In this document: piece by piece, positions 33,615 through 41,345 of the stretch
How the letters are laid out: each line of letters begins with the position of its first letter
How positions within the stretch are numbered: position 1 is the stretch's first letter
Assembly: GCF_900109935.1 (NCBI RefSeq)
Contig: NZ_FOBV01000009.1
Span: 1-64,000 of the forward strand
DNA length: 64,000 bases
Reading direction: 5' to 3'
Source of the DNA: Chryseobacterium taichungense
Lineage (GTDB): Bacteria > Bacteroidota > Bacteroidia > Flavobacteriales > Weeksellaceae
Translations under genes and position numbers: made by a program
Notes under the pieces: model-generated
What the model was told of the DNA's origin: nothing
The model's database searches: none
The model's input: only the letters and a program-made list of their open reading frames with translations

Positions 33615-33977
33615 TTATTTGGTTAATTCTTCAATTTTTAAAACTAGTTGTTTCAGTGAGCGTGTCCTAAATTCTGCAATAGGATTAAACCAGTCACAAT
33701 CTCCATCTTTTATTGGAAGCACTTGCAGTAAAAACTCTCCATTAATTTCTGAGTCGGGATACCATCCTATATCTATTAAAAGTTTTTTGTCTTTTGATTC
33801 TATTTGAGTCATATTTTGAGTAAATAAACCTAATGTATAAAAATCAAACTCTTCTTCTGTTAATTCATGAATTTCGGGATCAAAAATAGTTAATTTATTA
33901 TATATTATTTTCCAATCATTATTTACTGTAAGTGTAATTTGTTCAAAATCTTTTTCGTTAAATAATTGAGTTCTCAT
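33615..33977 (-). CDS. putative immunity protein of the active cargo-toxin tip
   Basis: 120 residues, acidic, with no signal peptide (MRTQLFNEKDFEQITLTVNN ... ELTEEEFDFYTLGLFTQN ... LLIDIGWYPDSE). The family is not recognised. It begins only 2 bp after the toxin stop and is closed by a terminator, the standard layout of toxin-immunity pairs in polymorphic toxin systems. I infer that it neutralises the C-terminal tip of the 972-aa protein in the cytoplasm of the producer. Confidence 0.65.
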   Translation of the reverse strand: MRTQLFNEKDFEQITLTVNNDWKIIYNKLTIFDPEIHELTEEEFDFYTLGLFTQNMTQIESKDKKLLIDIGWYPDSEINGEFLLQVLPIKDGDCDWFNPIAEFRTRSLKQLVLKIEELTK

Positions 33978-33979
33978 AA

Positions 33980-36898
33980 TTAAAAATTTATATATTTTGA
34001 TAACCTATTCGTATTTATTGGATGGCTATGGTGAAATCCTGATGAAATTTCTGCCCTAATCCATTCCGTTGGTATTCCATTGTCATAGCCTATAATTCTA
34101 TTTGATTTATAGAAAAAGTAGGTTACATTTTTATTATTTTTAGGAATAAAAACCGTTCCCTTTTGCAAAGCTAATTTTTCTAAAGCATTAATATTAACAT
34201 CAGGTAAATATTGTGCTGCACCTCCGTTTTTAGAAAATTTAATTGCTTGTTCTACTGTTTTGGCTTTTTTATGTTTTAAATAATCTCCAGGTTTGGCATT
34301 AGCTATTTCTGTTCTATGTGCTTTTTTATCTCTAAAACGATTGAAGCTTATACTTTGCTCATCTAACTCAGGATATGTATGTCCCTTCTTTGCATCGGTG
34401 GATATTTCCTCCAGCAAACTCTTCACCTTCGCCACATCATTCTCAGCAATAGCTTTCTCAAGTTCAGCGACTAGTTTTTCATCTTTGGCTAAAGTTCTTG
34501 CTTTTTCAAAAGCATTTTTCACCGCAAGCAGCTCTTCGGGGTTTAATCCCGTTTCTTTTATTACTTTAGCTAATTTTAACTCGGCTATAAAGCTATCAAA
34601 TGTAACAATTCCTTTTCGAATAGCAAATACTGCTCTGGCTAACAATTCGCCTGCCTGGGGAAGACCGGGAATTGTAGCATAAGTAAGCTGGCGGGCTTTT
34701 ACAAAACCGTCTAATATTTTTTTCTCCTGAGCCTGGATTTTGGCCTGTCTTACAATATTTTGCTGTACTCTTTCCTCAAGACCTTCAATTTTAGCCAAAT
34801 CACTTTCAAGTTTGGCTATTGCATTTGTGGCATCCTCTGCTTCATTAAAGGCTTTGCCGGCTGCGGCAATAGGCTTCGCAGATTTTAATACAGCTCCCAA
34901 TGCTGCTGCATCTAACGCAACTCCTGCAATGGCAACGACAACCCAAACCAAACTCGGATCATCGGAGAGTAAGCCGACATCATGAAACTCTTTATTGTCT
35001 TTGTATTCGTTTATTGTTTCGTAAGCGACATTAATACTGACTGCCAATGACAAGGCACCACCTGCAATTACTACCGGAGTAGCAGCACCCCAGGTTACCA
35101 CGATAAGCGCAAGTGCAAAAATCCCTTCGCAAATGGCCAACAGTATTTTTAAACCTTTTAAACGGTCATATTTTGCGGTAATAATACGATCATAAATACT
35201 TCCTTTTTCAATATGTTGTTTTTCGTAAGAAGCTTTAAACAAATTATCGAGCTCATAGATATGCTCGGGATTCTCTTTGATATTATTGATTACACGATCT
35301 ACTTTTTCGTTTTGTGAAGTGATATATTCATTCAAAAATGCTTTTAAATCTGTTTTATTACTTATTTCTGCAAACTCTTCTTTATCAAAAGCAGGATCGT
35401 TAACCAATGGTGTCTGACTGGAAAGTTGGTTTATCGATTTATTGGCATTATCTATTTTGGATTGCCCAAGGCTATATTCCTGTTGATCAATATAGGATAT
35501 CCCATGCTCAAGAACCTTTTTTGAACTATTTTTTATTGATGTTCCTGTTTCATAATTTTCTTTAGCTCCAGACTTTATAATGCTTTGTGACAGACGGTCT
35601 AAAAAGACGGGATCATTTAATTTTTTTTCTTCCTGGTATAAGGTATGTTTGTAACTTTGCAGCATTTCAACGCCAAGGCGAACGGTTTCGGTTTCAAAGG
35701 CTGTTTCATATCTTTTTATAAAACTTTCAAATTCTGAAATAGACTTAAATCCATTCTTATTTAAATTTTCAGTAAGCTTTTCTTCAGCTGCATTGTTTCG
35801 TGCATTTATTCTTTCAATACGTTCGTCTTCTATTTTAGATGTACTAAATCTTTGTCCGGAATGTACAGGCCTGTTGTAAGAAAGAAGTGATTTGTATGCT
35901 GCATATTCTTCATATAAATCTTCTAAACCATAGAGTTTAGTTTTCACAGTTTCTAATTCATCACGGTTTCTAAGGTTTTTGTCTCGTTCTTTGATGTATG
36001 ATTTCAGCGATTCCTCAATAGCTGTTAAATCATTTGTTTCCTTCGATACTTTATTTTTATAATCGGCCATTTCTTCCTCCGATAATTGTTTTAACAGATC
36101 AAGGATGCGTGTATTCTGAATGTAATCCGCAGTACTTGCCGGATTCCGAATAAATTGTTTTTTATTGGGTGATAAAGCTTCAGTTTCTTTTTCTATGGTA
36201 TGTTCTTTAGCCGATATTCTGTAATTTACAGATCCTCCTTTGGCAACTATATCTTTCACCTTTTCATCAGTAAATTTTGGATTCCACTTCAGATGACGGG
36301 TCAACTTCATTTGTTGCTCTGCAAAGTGGTTGAGATCCTCATCGGTCTGAATGAGTTTCCCATTAAATTTCTGATTTTTTGCTACAACAATAGTATAAAT
36401 AACAGAGTCATCATCTATAGAATTATTGGTTTTAGGTTTTTCTGTTGCTGATAAGACAGCATCATCCTTTTTAGGTTTTTCATCTTTACTTTTCCCCAAC
36501 ACCTCATCCATTTTCAACAATGTCTCCCTGTTAAAAATTCCTGTTGCCGTAATATTATTCTTCTGTTGAAAACTTATAAGTGCCATTTTCGTTTCCTTCC
36601 AAAAAGAAGATCCATTTCCAACGGCTTTATAGCCTAGTGTATTGAGCGCTTTATGGAGAATTAAAACATGCGGACCTTTTTCTAAAAACTTGATGGTGAC
36701 TGATCCATTTTCTACCTTTTTAAATGCTCTGTTTCTAAAAAGACTGTACGTTATTTGGGTAACTTCTGTTTTGGCGAGGGAGATGGTAACATCCTGGCTG
36801 GTAATTTTTTCTTGATTTTCTTCATCTTCTTTACGATGGATATTTTGCGATCCGGACCTGCTGGCCCTGGGCGCAAATGTTTTTTTATGTCTGCTCAT
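33980..36898 (-). CDS. eCIS-associated polymorphic cargo toxin
   Basis: 972 residues with no signal peptide. Residues 1-40 are basic then acidic (MSRHKKTFAPRASRSGSQN), a likely unstructured loading segment. Residues ~70-133 match a peptidoglycan-binding-1 fold (VLILHKALNTLGYKAVGNGS ... MALISFQQKNNITATGIFNR). Residues ~160-560 are long charged helices. Hydrophobic segments at ~579-623 and ~646-668 (IFALALIVVTWGAATPVVIA; WVVVAIAGVALDAAALGAVL) resemble the translocation segments of other polymorphic toxins. Residues ~760-830 are the repeat-encoded junction, and ~831-972 are the toxic tip (GHTYPELDEQSISFNRFRDK ... WIRAEISSGFHHSHPINTNR), which I cannot assign to a family. It is encoded 42 bp after the eCIS ATPase gene, so it is the probable payload. 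Confidence 0.75.
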   Translation of the reverse strand: MSRHKKTFAPRASRSGSQNIHRKEDEENQEKITSQDVTISLAKTEVTQITYSLFRNRAFKKVENGSVTIKFLEKGPHVLILHKALNTLGYKAVGNGSSFWKETKMALISFQQKNNITATGIFNRETLLKMDEVLGKSKDEKPKKDDAVLSATEKPKTNNSIDDDSVIYTIVVAKNQKFNGKLIQTDEDLNHFAEQQMKLTRHLKWNPKFTDEKVKDIVAKGGSVNYRISAKEHTIEKETEALSPNKKQFIRNPASTADYIQNTRILDLLKQLSEEEMADYKNKVSKETNDLTAIEESLKSYIKERDKNLRNRDELETVKTKLYGLEDLYEEYAAYKSLLSYNRPVHSGQRFSTSKIEDERIERINARNNAAEEKLTENLNKNGFKSISEFESFIKRYETAFETETVRLGVEMLQSYKHTLYQEEKKLNDPVFLDRLSQSIIKSGAKENYETGTSIKNSSKKVLEHGISYIDQQEYSLGQSKIDNANKSINQLSSQTPLVNDPAFDKEEFAEISNKTDLKAFLNEYITSQNEKVDRVINNIKENPEHIYELDNLFKASYEKQHIEKGSIYDRIITAKYDRLKGLKILLAICEGIFALALIVVTWGAATPVVIAGGALSLAVSINVAYETINEYKDNKEFHDVGLLSDDPSLVWVVVAIAGVALDAAALGAVLKSAKPIAAAGKAFNEAEDATNAIAKLESDLAKIEGLEERVQQNIVRQAKIQAQEKKILDGFVKARQLTYATIPGLPQAGELLARAVFAIRKGIVTFDSFIAELKLAKVIKETGLNPEELLAVKNAFEKARTLAKDEKLVAELEKAIAENDVAKVKSLLEEISTDAKKGHTYPELDEQSISFNRFRDKKAHRTEIANAKPGDYLKHKKAKTVEQAIKFSKNGGAAQYLPDVNINALEKLALQKGTVFIPKNNKNVTYFFYKSNRIIGYDNGIPTEWIRAEISSGFHHSHPINTNRLSKYINF
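34406..34617 (-). repeat. parental copy of the 212-bp pre-tip repeat
   Basis: Encodes residues ~760-830 of the cargo toxin (GIVTFDSFIAELKLAKVIKE ... AKVKSLLEE). It marks the exact boundary between the constant body and the variable tip, and it is the counterpart of the copies at 33356-33567 and 32211-32416. Confidence 0.92.
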
Positions 36899-36940
36899 GG
36901 TATTGGTTATTAGATAAAATTCATTCTGCTAGACCAAGTC

Positions 36941-38392
36941 TTATTCTGATTTTTGTACAAACGGAATGAGGCGGGACTGGTTTTTCCCAAAAGCTTTTTC
37001 GTTTTCTATGGTTAGGTAAGTGCTTAATAATGAATGCGTAATTATAGTTTCCTCACGGTCATGTAGTGCCATGGCCACATTTTTCATAATATTTCGGATG
37101 TTGGCTCCGGTATACGCATATTCTTTAGCCAAATGTTTTAAAAGTTCATCACTTTCAAAGGTTATATTATTAGGAAGATAATGCTTCCAAAGTGATTCTC
37201 TGGTAACTTCTGTGGGTCTTATGACATTGATAGAAACGTCTATACGGCGCTTAAAGGCATCGTCCATATTGTTCTCAAAGTTGGAAGCAAGAATGGTTAA
37301 TCCGTCAAATTTTTCTATTCGCTGCAGTAAGTAAGAAACTTCCTGATTGGCATAACGATCGTGAGCATCTTTTACATCAGAACGTTTTCCAAACAAAGCA
37401 TCCGCTTCGTCAAAAAACAGCATACAGTTTTTTCCCTGCAGCCGGTTGAACAGCACTTCAAGATTTTTCTCCGTTTCACCAATGTATTTGCTGACTACCT
37501 GAGAGAGGTCCACATGGTACATGTCGATACCATACGTATTGGCAAGAATTCCGGCCAGCATGGTTTTTCCTGTTCCCGGCGCTCCGTAAAATAAAGCAAT
37601 AAAACCGGGTTTAAAGCCATGTTCATTATTTTTAAAAAAGCCATTTTCCAAAGCATTGATATAATGTCCGATGGGTTTTATTTGCTCCCTGACGTTATTT
37701 TCCAGAATAATATCGTCCATGGTCAGGTCAGATTTATACAGCTTCCCCGGAAAGTAAGAGCCATGGTCTAATTGAGGCTTTTTCCCTGATAAAAAATAAT
37801 TCAGATAGGCCGTATCCAATTCAATTTTTCCATGGATGAATTCTGATGAAGAACGATTATATATAATGTCATTTTGCAGGAGTATACTGCCGTTGATGAG
37901 CTGGGCGCTGTAATGTGACCATAATGACAAATCCTTTCCGGCCAGCAAAAAAAGTGCAGTCTGGAAAGTTGGTTTAAAACTGCGGTTAAACTTATTGTAT
38001 TCGCCACCCGCCTCAATCGCAAAAGCATTACTGCTTTCTTCTATTTGCACAAATGTTTTTAATATCGATGGATAATGCGCTGAAGCAATACCCAGAGCTA
38101 AAATTACCCTGTCAATCGCCGTGAGCTGAAGTGTATTTACAATAACTGAATAAGGAGATTCACTATCTGATTTCGGTGGCTCAGGAACTTCAGACACAAT
38201 ATTTAATTCTGCTTCATCTTCTAAAAACAATTGTTTGCATCGCATTTCAATAAGCGATTCCAGCCATTTCATTTCTTCACTTAAGGAATGATGGTCTACT
38301 TCATTGATTTGAAATAAATGATTAAATTTTTCGGCTTTTTCATTGATCTTTGTTTTCATCAATGATTTTTCGTAGGTAACAGGAGATTTCAT
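36941..38392 (-). CDS. AAA+ ATPase of the contractile injection system (Afp15-like)
   Basis: 483 residues. Walker A GAPGTGKT at about residues 270-277, Walker B CMLFFDEADALFG at about 322-334, sensor ILASNFENNMDDAFKRRID with the arginine finger region, and a C-terminal lid (YAYTGANIRNIMKNVAMAL). The N-terminal ~200 residues are family-specific. ATPases of this type occur in nearly all Afp/PVC/MAC clusters, where they are needed for particle assembly but are not part of the mature particle. The gene lies between the tape-measure-family gene and the cargo toxin, in one operon with both. Confidence 0.9.
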   Translation of the reverse strand: MKSPVTYEKSLMKTKINEKAEKFNHLFQINEVDHHSLSEEMKWLESLIEMRCKQLFLEDEAELNIVSEVPEPPKSDSESPYSVIVNTLQLTAIDRVILALGIASAHYPSILKTFVQIEESSNAFAIEAGGEYNKFNRSFKPTFQTALFLLAGKDLSLWSHYSAQLINGSILLQNDIIYNRSSSEFIHGKIELDTAYLNYFLSGKKPQLDHGSYFPGKLYKSDLTMDDIILENNVREQIKPIGHYINALENGFFKNNEHGFKPGFIALFYGAPGTGKTMLAGILANTYGIDMYHVDLSQVVSKYIGETEKNLEVLFNRLQGKNCMLFFDEADALFGKRSDVKDAHDRYANQEVSYLLQRIEKFDGLTILASNFENNMDDAFKRRIDVSINVIRPTEVTRESLWKHYLPNNITFESDELLKHLAKEYAYTGANIRNIMKNVAMALHDREETIITHSLLSTYLTIENEKAFGKNQSRLIPFVQKSE

Positions 38393-38474
38393 ACTGATAA
38401 GTTGAGGTTATTGGAACACTATTTTAAATGCGGGAGAAATATTCGGAAATTGTATTTTTTATGTAAAACTGTCA

Positions 38475-39929
38475 TTACCAATTCACAAAGATGAATTTTT
38501 CCTTCCAGGGCAATTTTACCAGACCAATTCCCCAGGCTAGTTTTTCGAGTAAAATATCCTGCGTTTTCCGCTCTACGGTGAGGGTATAATCATGGTCAGT
38601 GACAACCAGTTTACCCGGACGCTGAAAAAACTCATTTTGCAATAATGCTAAGGATGAATTCTTCATCGGATTCCAGTTGTGCTGAACACTTTCTATGACA
38701 TTTTTGGCTTGTGTTTTATGCTTGCGGGAAAGTTTAATATGCCTGTTAATCGTTTGATTCATCGGAATATTACATAAGAATTTTTCAAAAATCATGTCAT
38801 ATTCAGGAGCATTTGTTGTTCCGGTGGCAATATAATGTAATAAATGCGCACACAATTCAGGATCAGTGAGTTCCTGGTTTTCCGGATGGATAAGGTCACA
38901 ATGTTCAAAAAAGGTTTTGATGAACGGATGTATCAGGATAAGTCCTGCATTCTGAATGTACTGCCCGTCATTTACATTTACGTTTACATCATCATGGATT
39001 GCTGAATTATTTTGATGTATTATTTCTTCAGAAGTTTTTACATTGTCAAGCTGATCTTCTGTTTTGTTTTTAAAGCTTTTAATGCGCTCAAGAATTTCTT
39101 TTTCTTTCATAAAAGGGAAGATCTCAACTACCGTTTTCCAATTTTCAGAATCTTTTACATCGGAAAATTCTGCGGGTCCTGCTTTTAAAATTTGTCGTAA
39201 AAAATATTCCTGAAGATTACTGCCTGATGACTTCAGATATTCCGACAGCAAACGCAAAACCAGGCGCCATACAGTGATTCTGTGCGGATGATTTAATTTT
39301 GATATACGCCGAATAATTTCAGCTTCCAAATTGATCTTTAATTCTTTATTTTCTAAAATAGCCAGGCACAATTGGGAAATTTGTCCGTCAGAAAGCTGAT
39401 TAATGATTCTGTCCTGAACATGTTGCTTTGCCAAAACATAAATTATACTTTTCTGAAAGTTTTTAGCTGCAATAAGACTTTCAAATACCGATTTTTCCAG
39501 GAAACCAATAGCTTTTTTCTCCGAATTCCACCAGGGCATAGATCCGTTTTCCAAAAAAAAGATAAAGGTCTGAATCATTTTTTCCTGATTATCAATTCGA
39601 TATGCTTTAAAATCCTTTTCGTCTTCGAAATTGGACGTTTTATTGTCCATGGCTATTTCTGACAATTCTTCTTTAAAATGCTGTGTAATTTTATCTCTTA
39701 ATTCAGTATTCAGCGAGCTGTTTTTTATATTCAGATTCAGTTCCAGCCGGGGAATTTGCAAAGTGTGACCTCCTAATTTGTGCTCAATACTATTGATGTA
39801 TTTTTCTATTTCGGGGAAAACATCTACGGACAAAAAGCTGCTGATATCATCTTTTATATGATACGCTTTTTCTTTGTTGCTGACGGTGACTTCAACAAAA
39901 ACTTTCTGAATGATATGATCCTGCTTCAC
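38475..39929 (-). CDS. contractile injection system tape-measure-family protein (Afp14-like)
   Basis: 484 residues. The N terminus HIIQKVFVEVTVSNKEKAYH ... VFPEIEKYINSIEHKLG ... LQIPRLELNLNI and the later AGLILIHPFIKTFFEHCDLI are the two hallmarks of the CIS_TMP family that includes Afp14. In Afp this protein sets particle length; for other members that role is assumed. The middle part is helical. The length here would fit a sheath of moderate size, but no length can be calculated from sequence alone. It is the second gene of the minus-strand eCIS operon. Confidence 0.85.
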   Translation of the reverse strand: MKQDHIIQKVFVEVTVSNKEKAYHIKDDISSFLSVDVFPEIEKYINSIEHKLGGHTLQIPRLELNLNIKNSSLNTELRDKITQHFKEELSEIAMDNKTSNFEDEKDFKAYRIDNQEKMIQTFIFFLENGSMPWWNSEKKAIGFLEKSVFESLIAAKNFQKSIIYVLAKQHVQDRIINQLSDGQISQLCLAILENKELKINLEAEIIRRISKLNHPHRITVWRLVLRLLSEYLKSSGSNLQEYFLRQILKAGPAEFSDVKDSENWKTVVEIFPFMKEKEILERIKSFKNKTEDQLDNVKTSEEIIHQNNSAIHDDVNVNVNDGQYIQNAGLILIHPFIKTFFEHCDLIHPENQELTDPELCAHLLHYIATGTTNAPEYDMIFEKFLCNIPMNQTINRHIKLSRKHKTQAKNVIESVQHNWNPMKNSSLALLQNEFFQRPGKLVVTDHDYTLTVERKTQDILLEKLAWGIGLVKLPWKEKFIFVNW

Positions 39930-39963
39930 TTCAAATAGATTTAATTATGCAATACTGATAGCT

Positions 39964-40284
39964 TTATTTCTTGTCAAATTCTCCTCCCCAAAAACCAGCC
40001 GGACAAAGGCTCAGTTTTGATCTTTGCTTTGCGCTTAATCTGCATCCGCAACCTCTGATAAATCCGTCTTTTGGAGCATCTACGACTTCCAGTGTATCAG
40101 GATTCATCCATTTCATGGCGTTGCAGTTGTTGCCGTTTTTTAGAGGACAGGCATTACAGATTTCTTCACGTAAAGAGAAAATATCTTCTTCATTTTGATT
40201 CGCCATGCCCAGTTTTGAACGTAATTCATTGAAATGGCCGCCAATGATTTCATTGCGCTTGCCAAAAAGTGTTTTAATATTCAT
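39964..40284 (-). CDS. small cysteine-rich protein at the head of the minus-strand eCIS operon
   Basis: 106 residues, no signal peptide. The six Cys are arranged as ICNACPLKNGNNC, then RGCGCRLSAKQRS and LSLCPAGFWGG. This is a metal-binding (zinc-ribbon or Fe-S) type spacing similar to small DUF6171-like proteins of phages and conjugative elements. The first ~40 residues are helical (NEIIGGHFNELRSKLGMAN). It is not part of the standard Afp gene set. As first gene after the divergent promoter it could be a regulator or an assembly factor; this is inference. Confidence 0.7.
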   Translation of the reverse strand: MNIKTLFGKRNEIIGGHFNELRSKLGMANQNEEDIFSLREEICNACPLKNGNNCNAMKWMNPDTLEVVDAPKDGFIRGCGCRLSAKQRSKLSLCPAGFWGGEFDKK

Positions 40285-40315
40285 ACGATTTAAGTTTTAA
40301 GATTATTATTGGGGT

Positions 40316-40323
40316 CAAAATTA
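40316..40323 (-). promoter_or_regulatory. candidate -7 element of the minus-strand eCIS operon
   Basis: TAATTTTG on the minus strand fits TAnnTTTG, 32 bp before the ATG at 40284. No good -33 TTTG is present. A copy of the 16-bp repeat lies 43 bp upstream. Confidence 0.45.
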
Positions 40324-40365
40324 GAGCAAGAAATTCCATCTGACTAATTATGAGGGCTCTCCGTT

Positions 40366-40679
40366 CTGTCTTTGCAGTAAAAATCAAAATCATCTTTAAA
40401 GAATCATCATTAGAATTTTTAGAAAATGTCTGATTATAAAACGAATACTACTTCTTAAAAAAATTGCCATTGAATTTACTTGTACATTTATCCATCATAT
40501 AAGCATTTTTTTTCTGTCAAAATGAGACGGTATCATTTCACCATCGCAGGAATAGGGGAATTTTTAATTTGAGTTATTATTTTTATTTGAATATTTAAAA
40601 TATTGATTAATAATGATTTATAAATCTATTATTTTTGAATTTTTATAAAATGTTAAAATTTTATTTACTGCAAAGACAG
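40366..40679. promoter_or_regulatory. 16-bp inverted repeat flanking the eCIS divergent control region
   Basis: CTGTCTTTGCAGTAAA (40366-40381) and its exact reverse complement TTTACTGCAAAGACAG (40664-40679) lie one upstream of each divergent operon, each oriented the same way relative to its own promoter. The 282 bp between them are very AT-rich and hold no ORF. They are candidate binding sites of one regulator controlling both operons. Confidence 0.6.
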
Positions 40680-40680
40680 G

Positions 40681-40694
40681 TTTGAGGCCTCAAA
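40681..40694. promoter_or_regulatory. 14-bp perfect palindrome next to the sheath-operon promoter
   Basis: TTTGAGGCCTCAAA is a perfect palindrome 1 bp after the 16-bp repeat and 3 bp before the -33 element, an expected place for an activator or repressor dimer site. Confidence 0.5.
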
Positions 40695-40697
40695 ATA

Positions 40698-40730
40698 TTT
40701 GTCTTTTGATTGGGTGTAATTGTATGTTTG
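40698..40730 (+). promoter_or_regulatory. promoter of the plus-strand eCIS structural operon
   Basis: TTTG (40698-40701), a 21-nt spacer, then TATGTTTG (40723-40730) fits the Bacteroidota TTTG/TAnnTTTG promoter. Transcription would start near 40737, about 19 nt before the ATG at 40756. This also rules out the upstream TTG start at 40720. Confidence 0.7.
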
Positions 40731-40755
40731 CACCATAATAATAAAGAGCAAAATT

Positions 40756-41301
40756 ATGATCGATAATGTACTAACGGTTTTAAAAGATACGCTGAACGTT
40801 GCAACTGATTTACATGATATTGTAGTTGTGGATAACATCGGAAAGCATGAAGATGACACCTCAGGTCTTGACAATAAAGTTGTAATCACATTGGTGAGTG
40901 TTGAAGAAGAATCTACAATGAAAAACGCTTCAAGATATAATCAGGTAAAAGTAGACAATATACCGGTTCGCTATGAATTGGAGCCTGCCCCGGCTTATTT
41001 GAATTTATATGTAATGATCTCCGCAAACAGGACGCGATATTCAAATGCTTTGATAAATATTTCAAAAATTATCGAGATATTTCAGGCAAACAGTGTGTTG
41101 CAATACAATGATTTAAAGTTCAGAATCGAACTGCACTCCATTCCTTTTGAGCAACTAAGCTATGTTTGGGGACTGCTTGGCGGAAAAGTAATGCCTTCTG
41201 CATTCTATAAAATCAGTGTAATAAAAATTGCAGCGGATACACCACCAACCGATATAGAATTAATTGATGAAGTAGATGTTAAAAGCATCAAACTCGATTA
41301 A
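40756..41301 (+). CDS. eCIS cap / tube-terminator protein (DUF4255, Afp16/Pvc16-like)
   Basis: 181 residues from the ATG at 40756. The pattern MIDNVLTVLKDTLN ... VVITLVSVEEESTMKNA ... LYVMISANRTRYSNALINIS ... FRIELHSIPFEQLSYVWGLL ... YKISVIKI is that of DUF4255 (Pvc16 N-terminal family). In Afp the homologue closes the distal end of tube and sheath. Being the first gene of the structural operon is common in Bacteroidota eCIS. The short acidic tail (DTPPTDIELIDEVDV) is not conserved. Confidence 0.88.
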   Translation: MIDNVLTVLKDTLNVATDLHDIVVVDNIGKHEDDTSGLDNKVVITLVSVEEESTMKNASRYNQVKVDNIPVRYELEPAPAYLNLYVMISANRTRYSNALINISKIIEIFQANSVLQYNDLKFRIELHSIPFEQLSYVWGLLGGKVMPSAFYKISVIKIAADTPPTDIELIDEVDVKSIKLD

Positions 41302-41345
41302 TCATAAAACTAAAAACTAATAACCTTTAACTTAAATTTTTAAAC

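Noticed and set aside
33980..34405. Naming the active toxin tip as a specific nuclease because of the HHSHP motif
   Set aside because: One His-rich motif is not enough to assign a family; a profile or structure search is needed, so it is left as unknown.
34293..34682. Plus-strand ORFs rich in Ser/Phe/Ala opposite the toxin repeat (also at 33435 and 32159)
   Set aside because: They recur only because the repeat recurs on the other strand, and their composition is that of an antisense shadow frame.
40720..40755. N-terminal extension of the DUF4255 protein from a TTG
   Set aside because: The extension would begin within the promoter, upstream of the expected transcription start; the ATG at 40756 gives the normal family N terminus.
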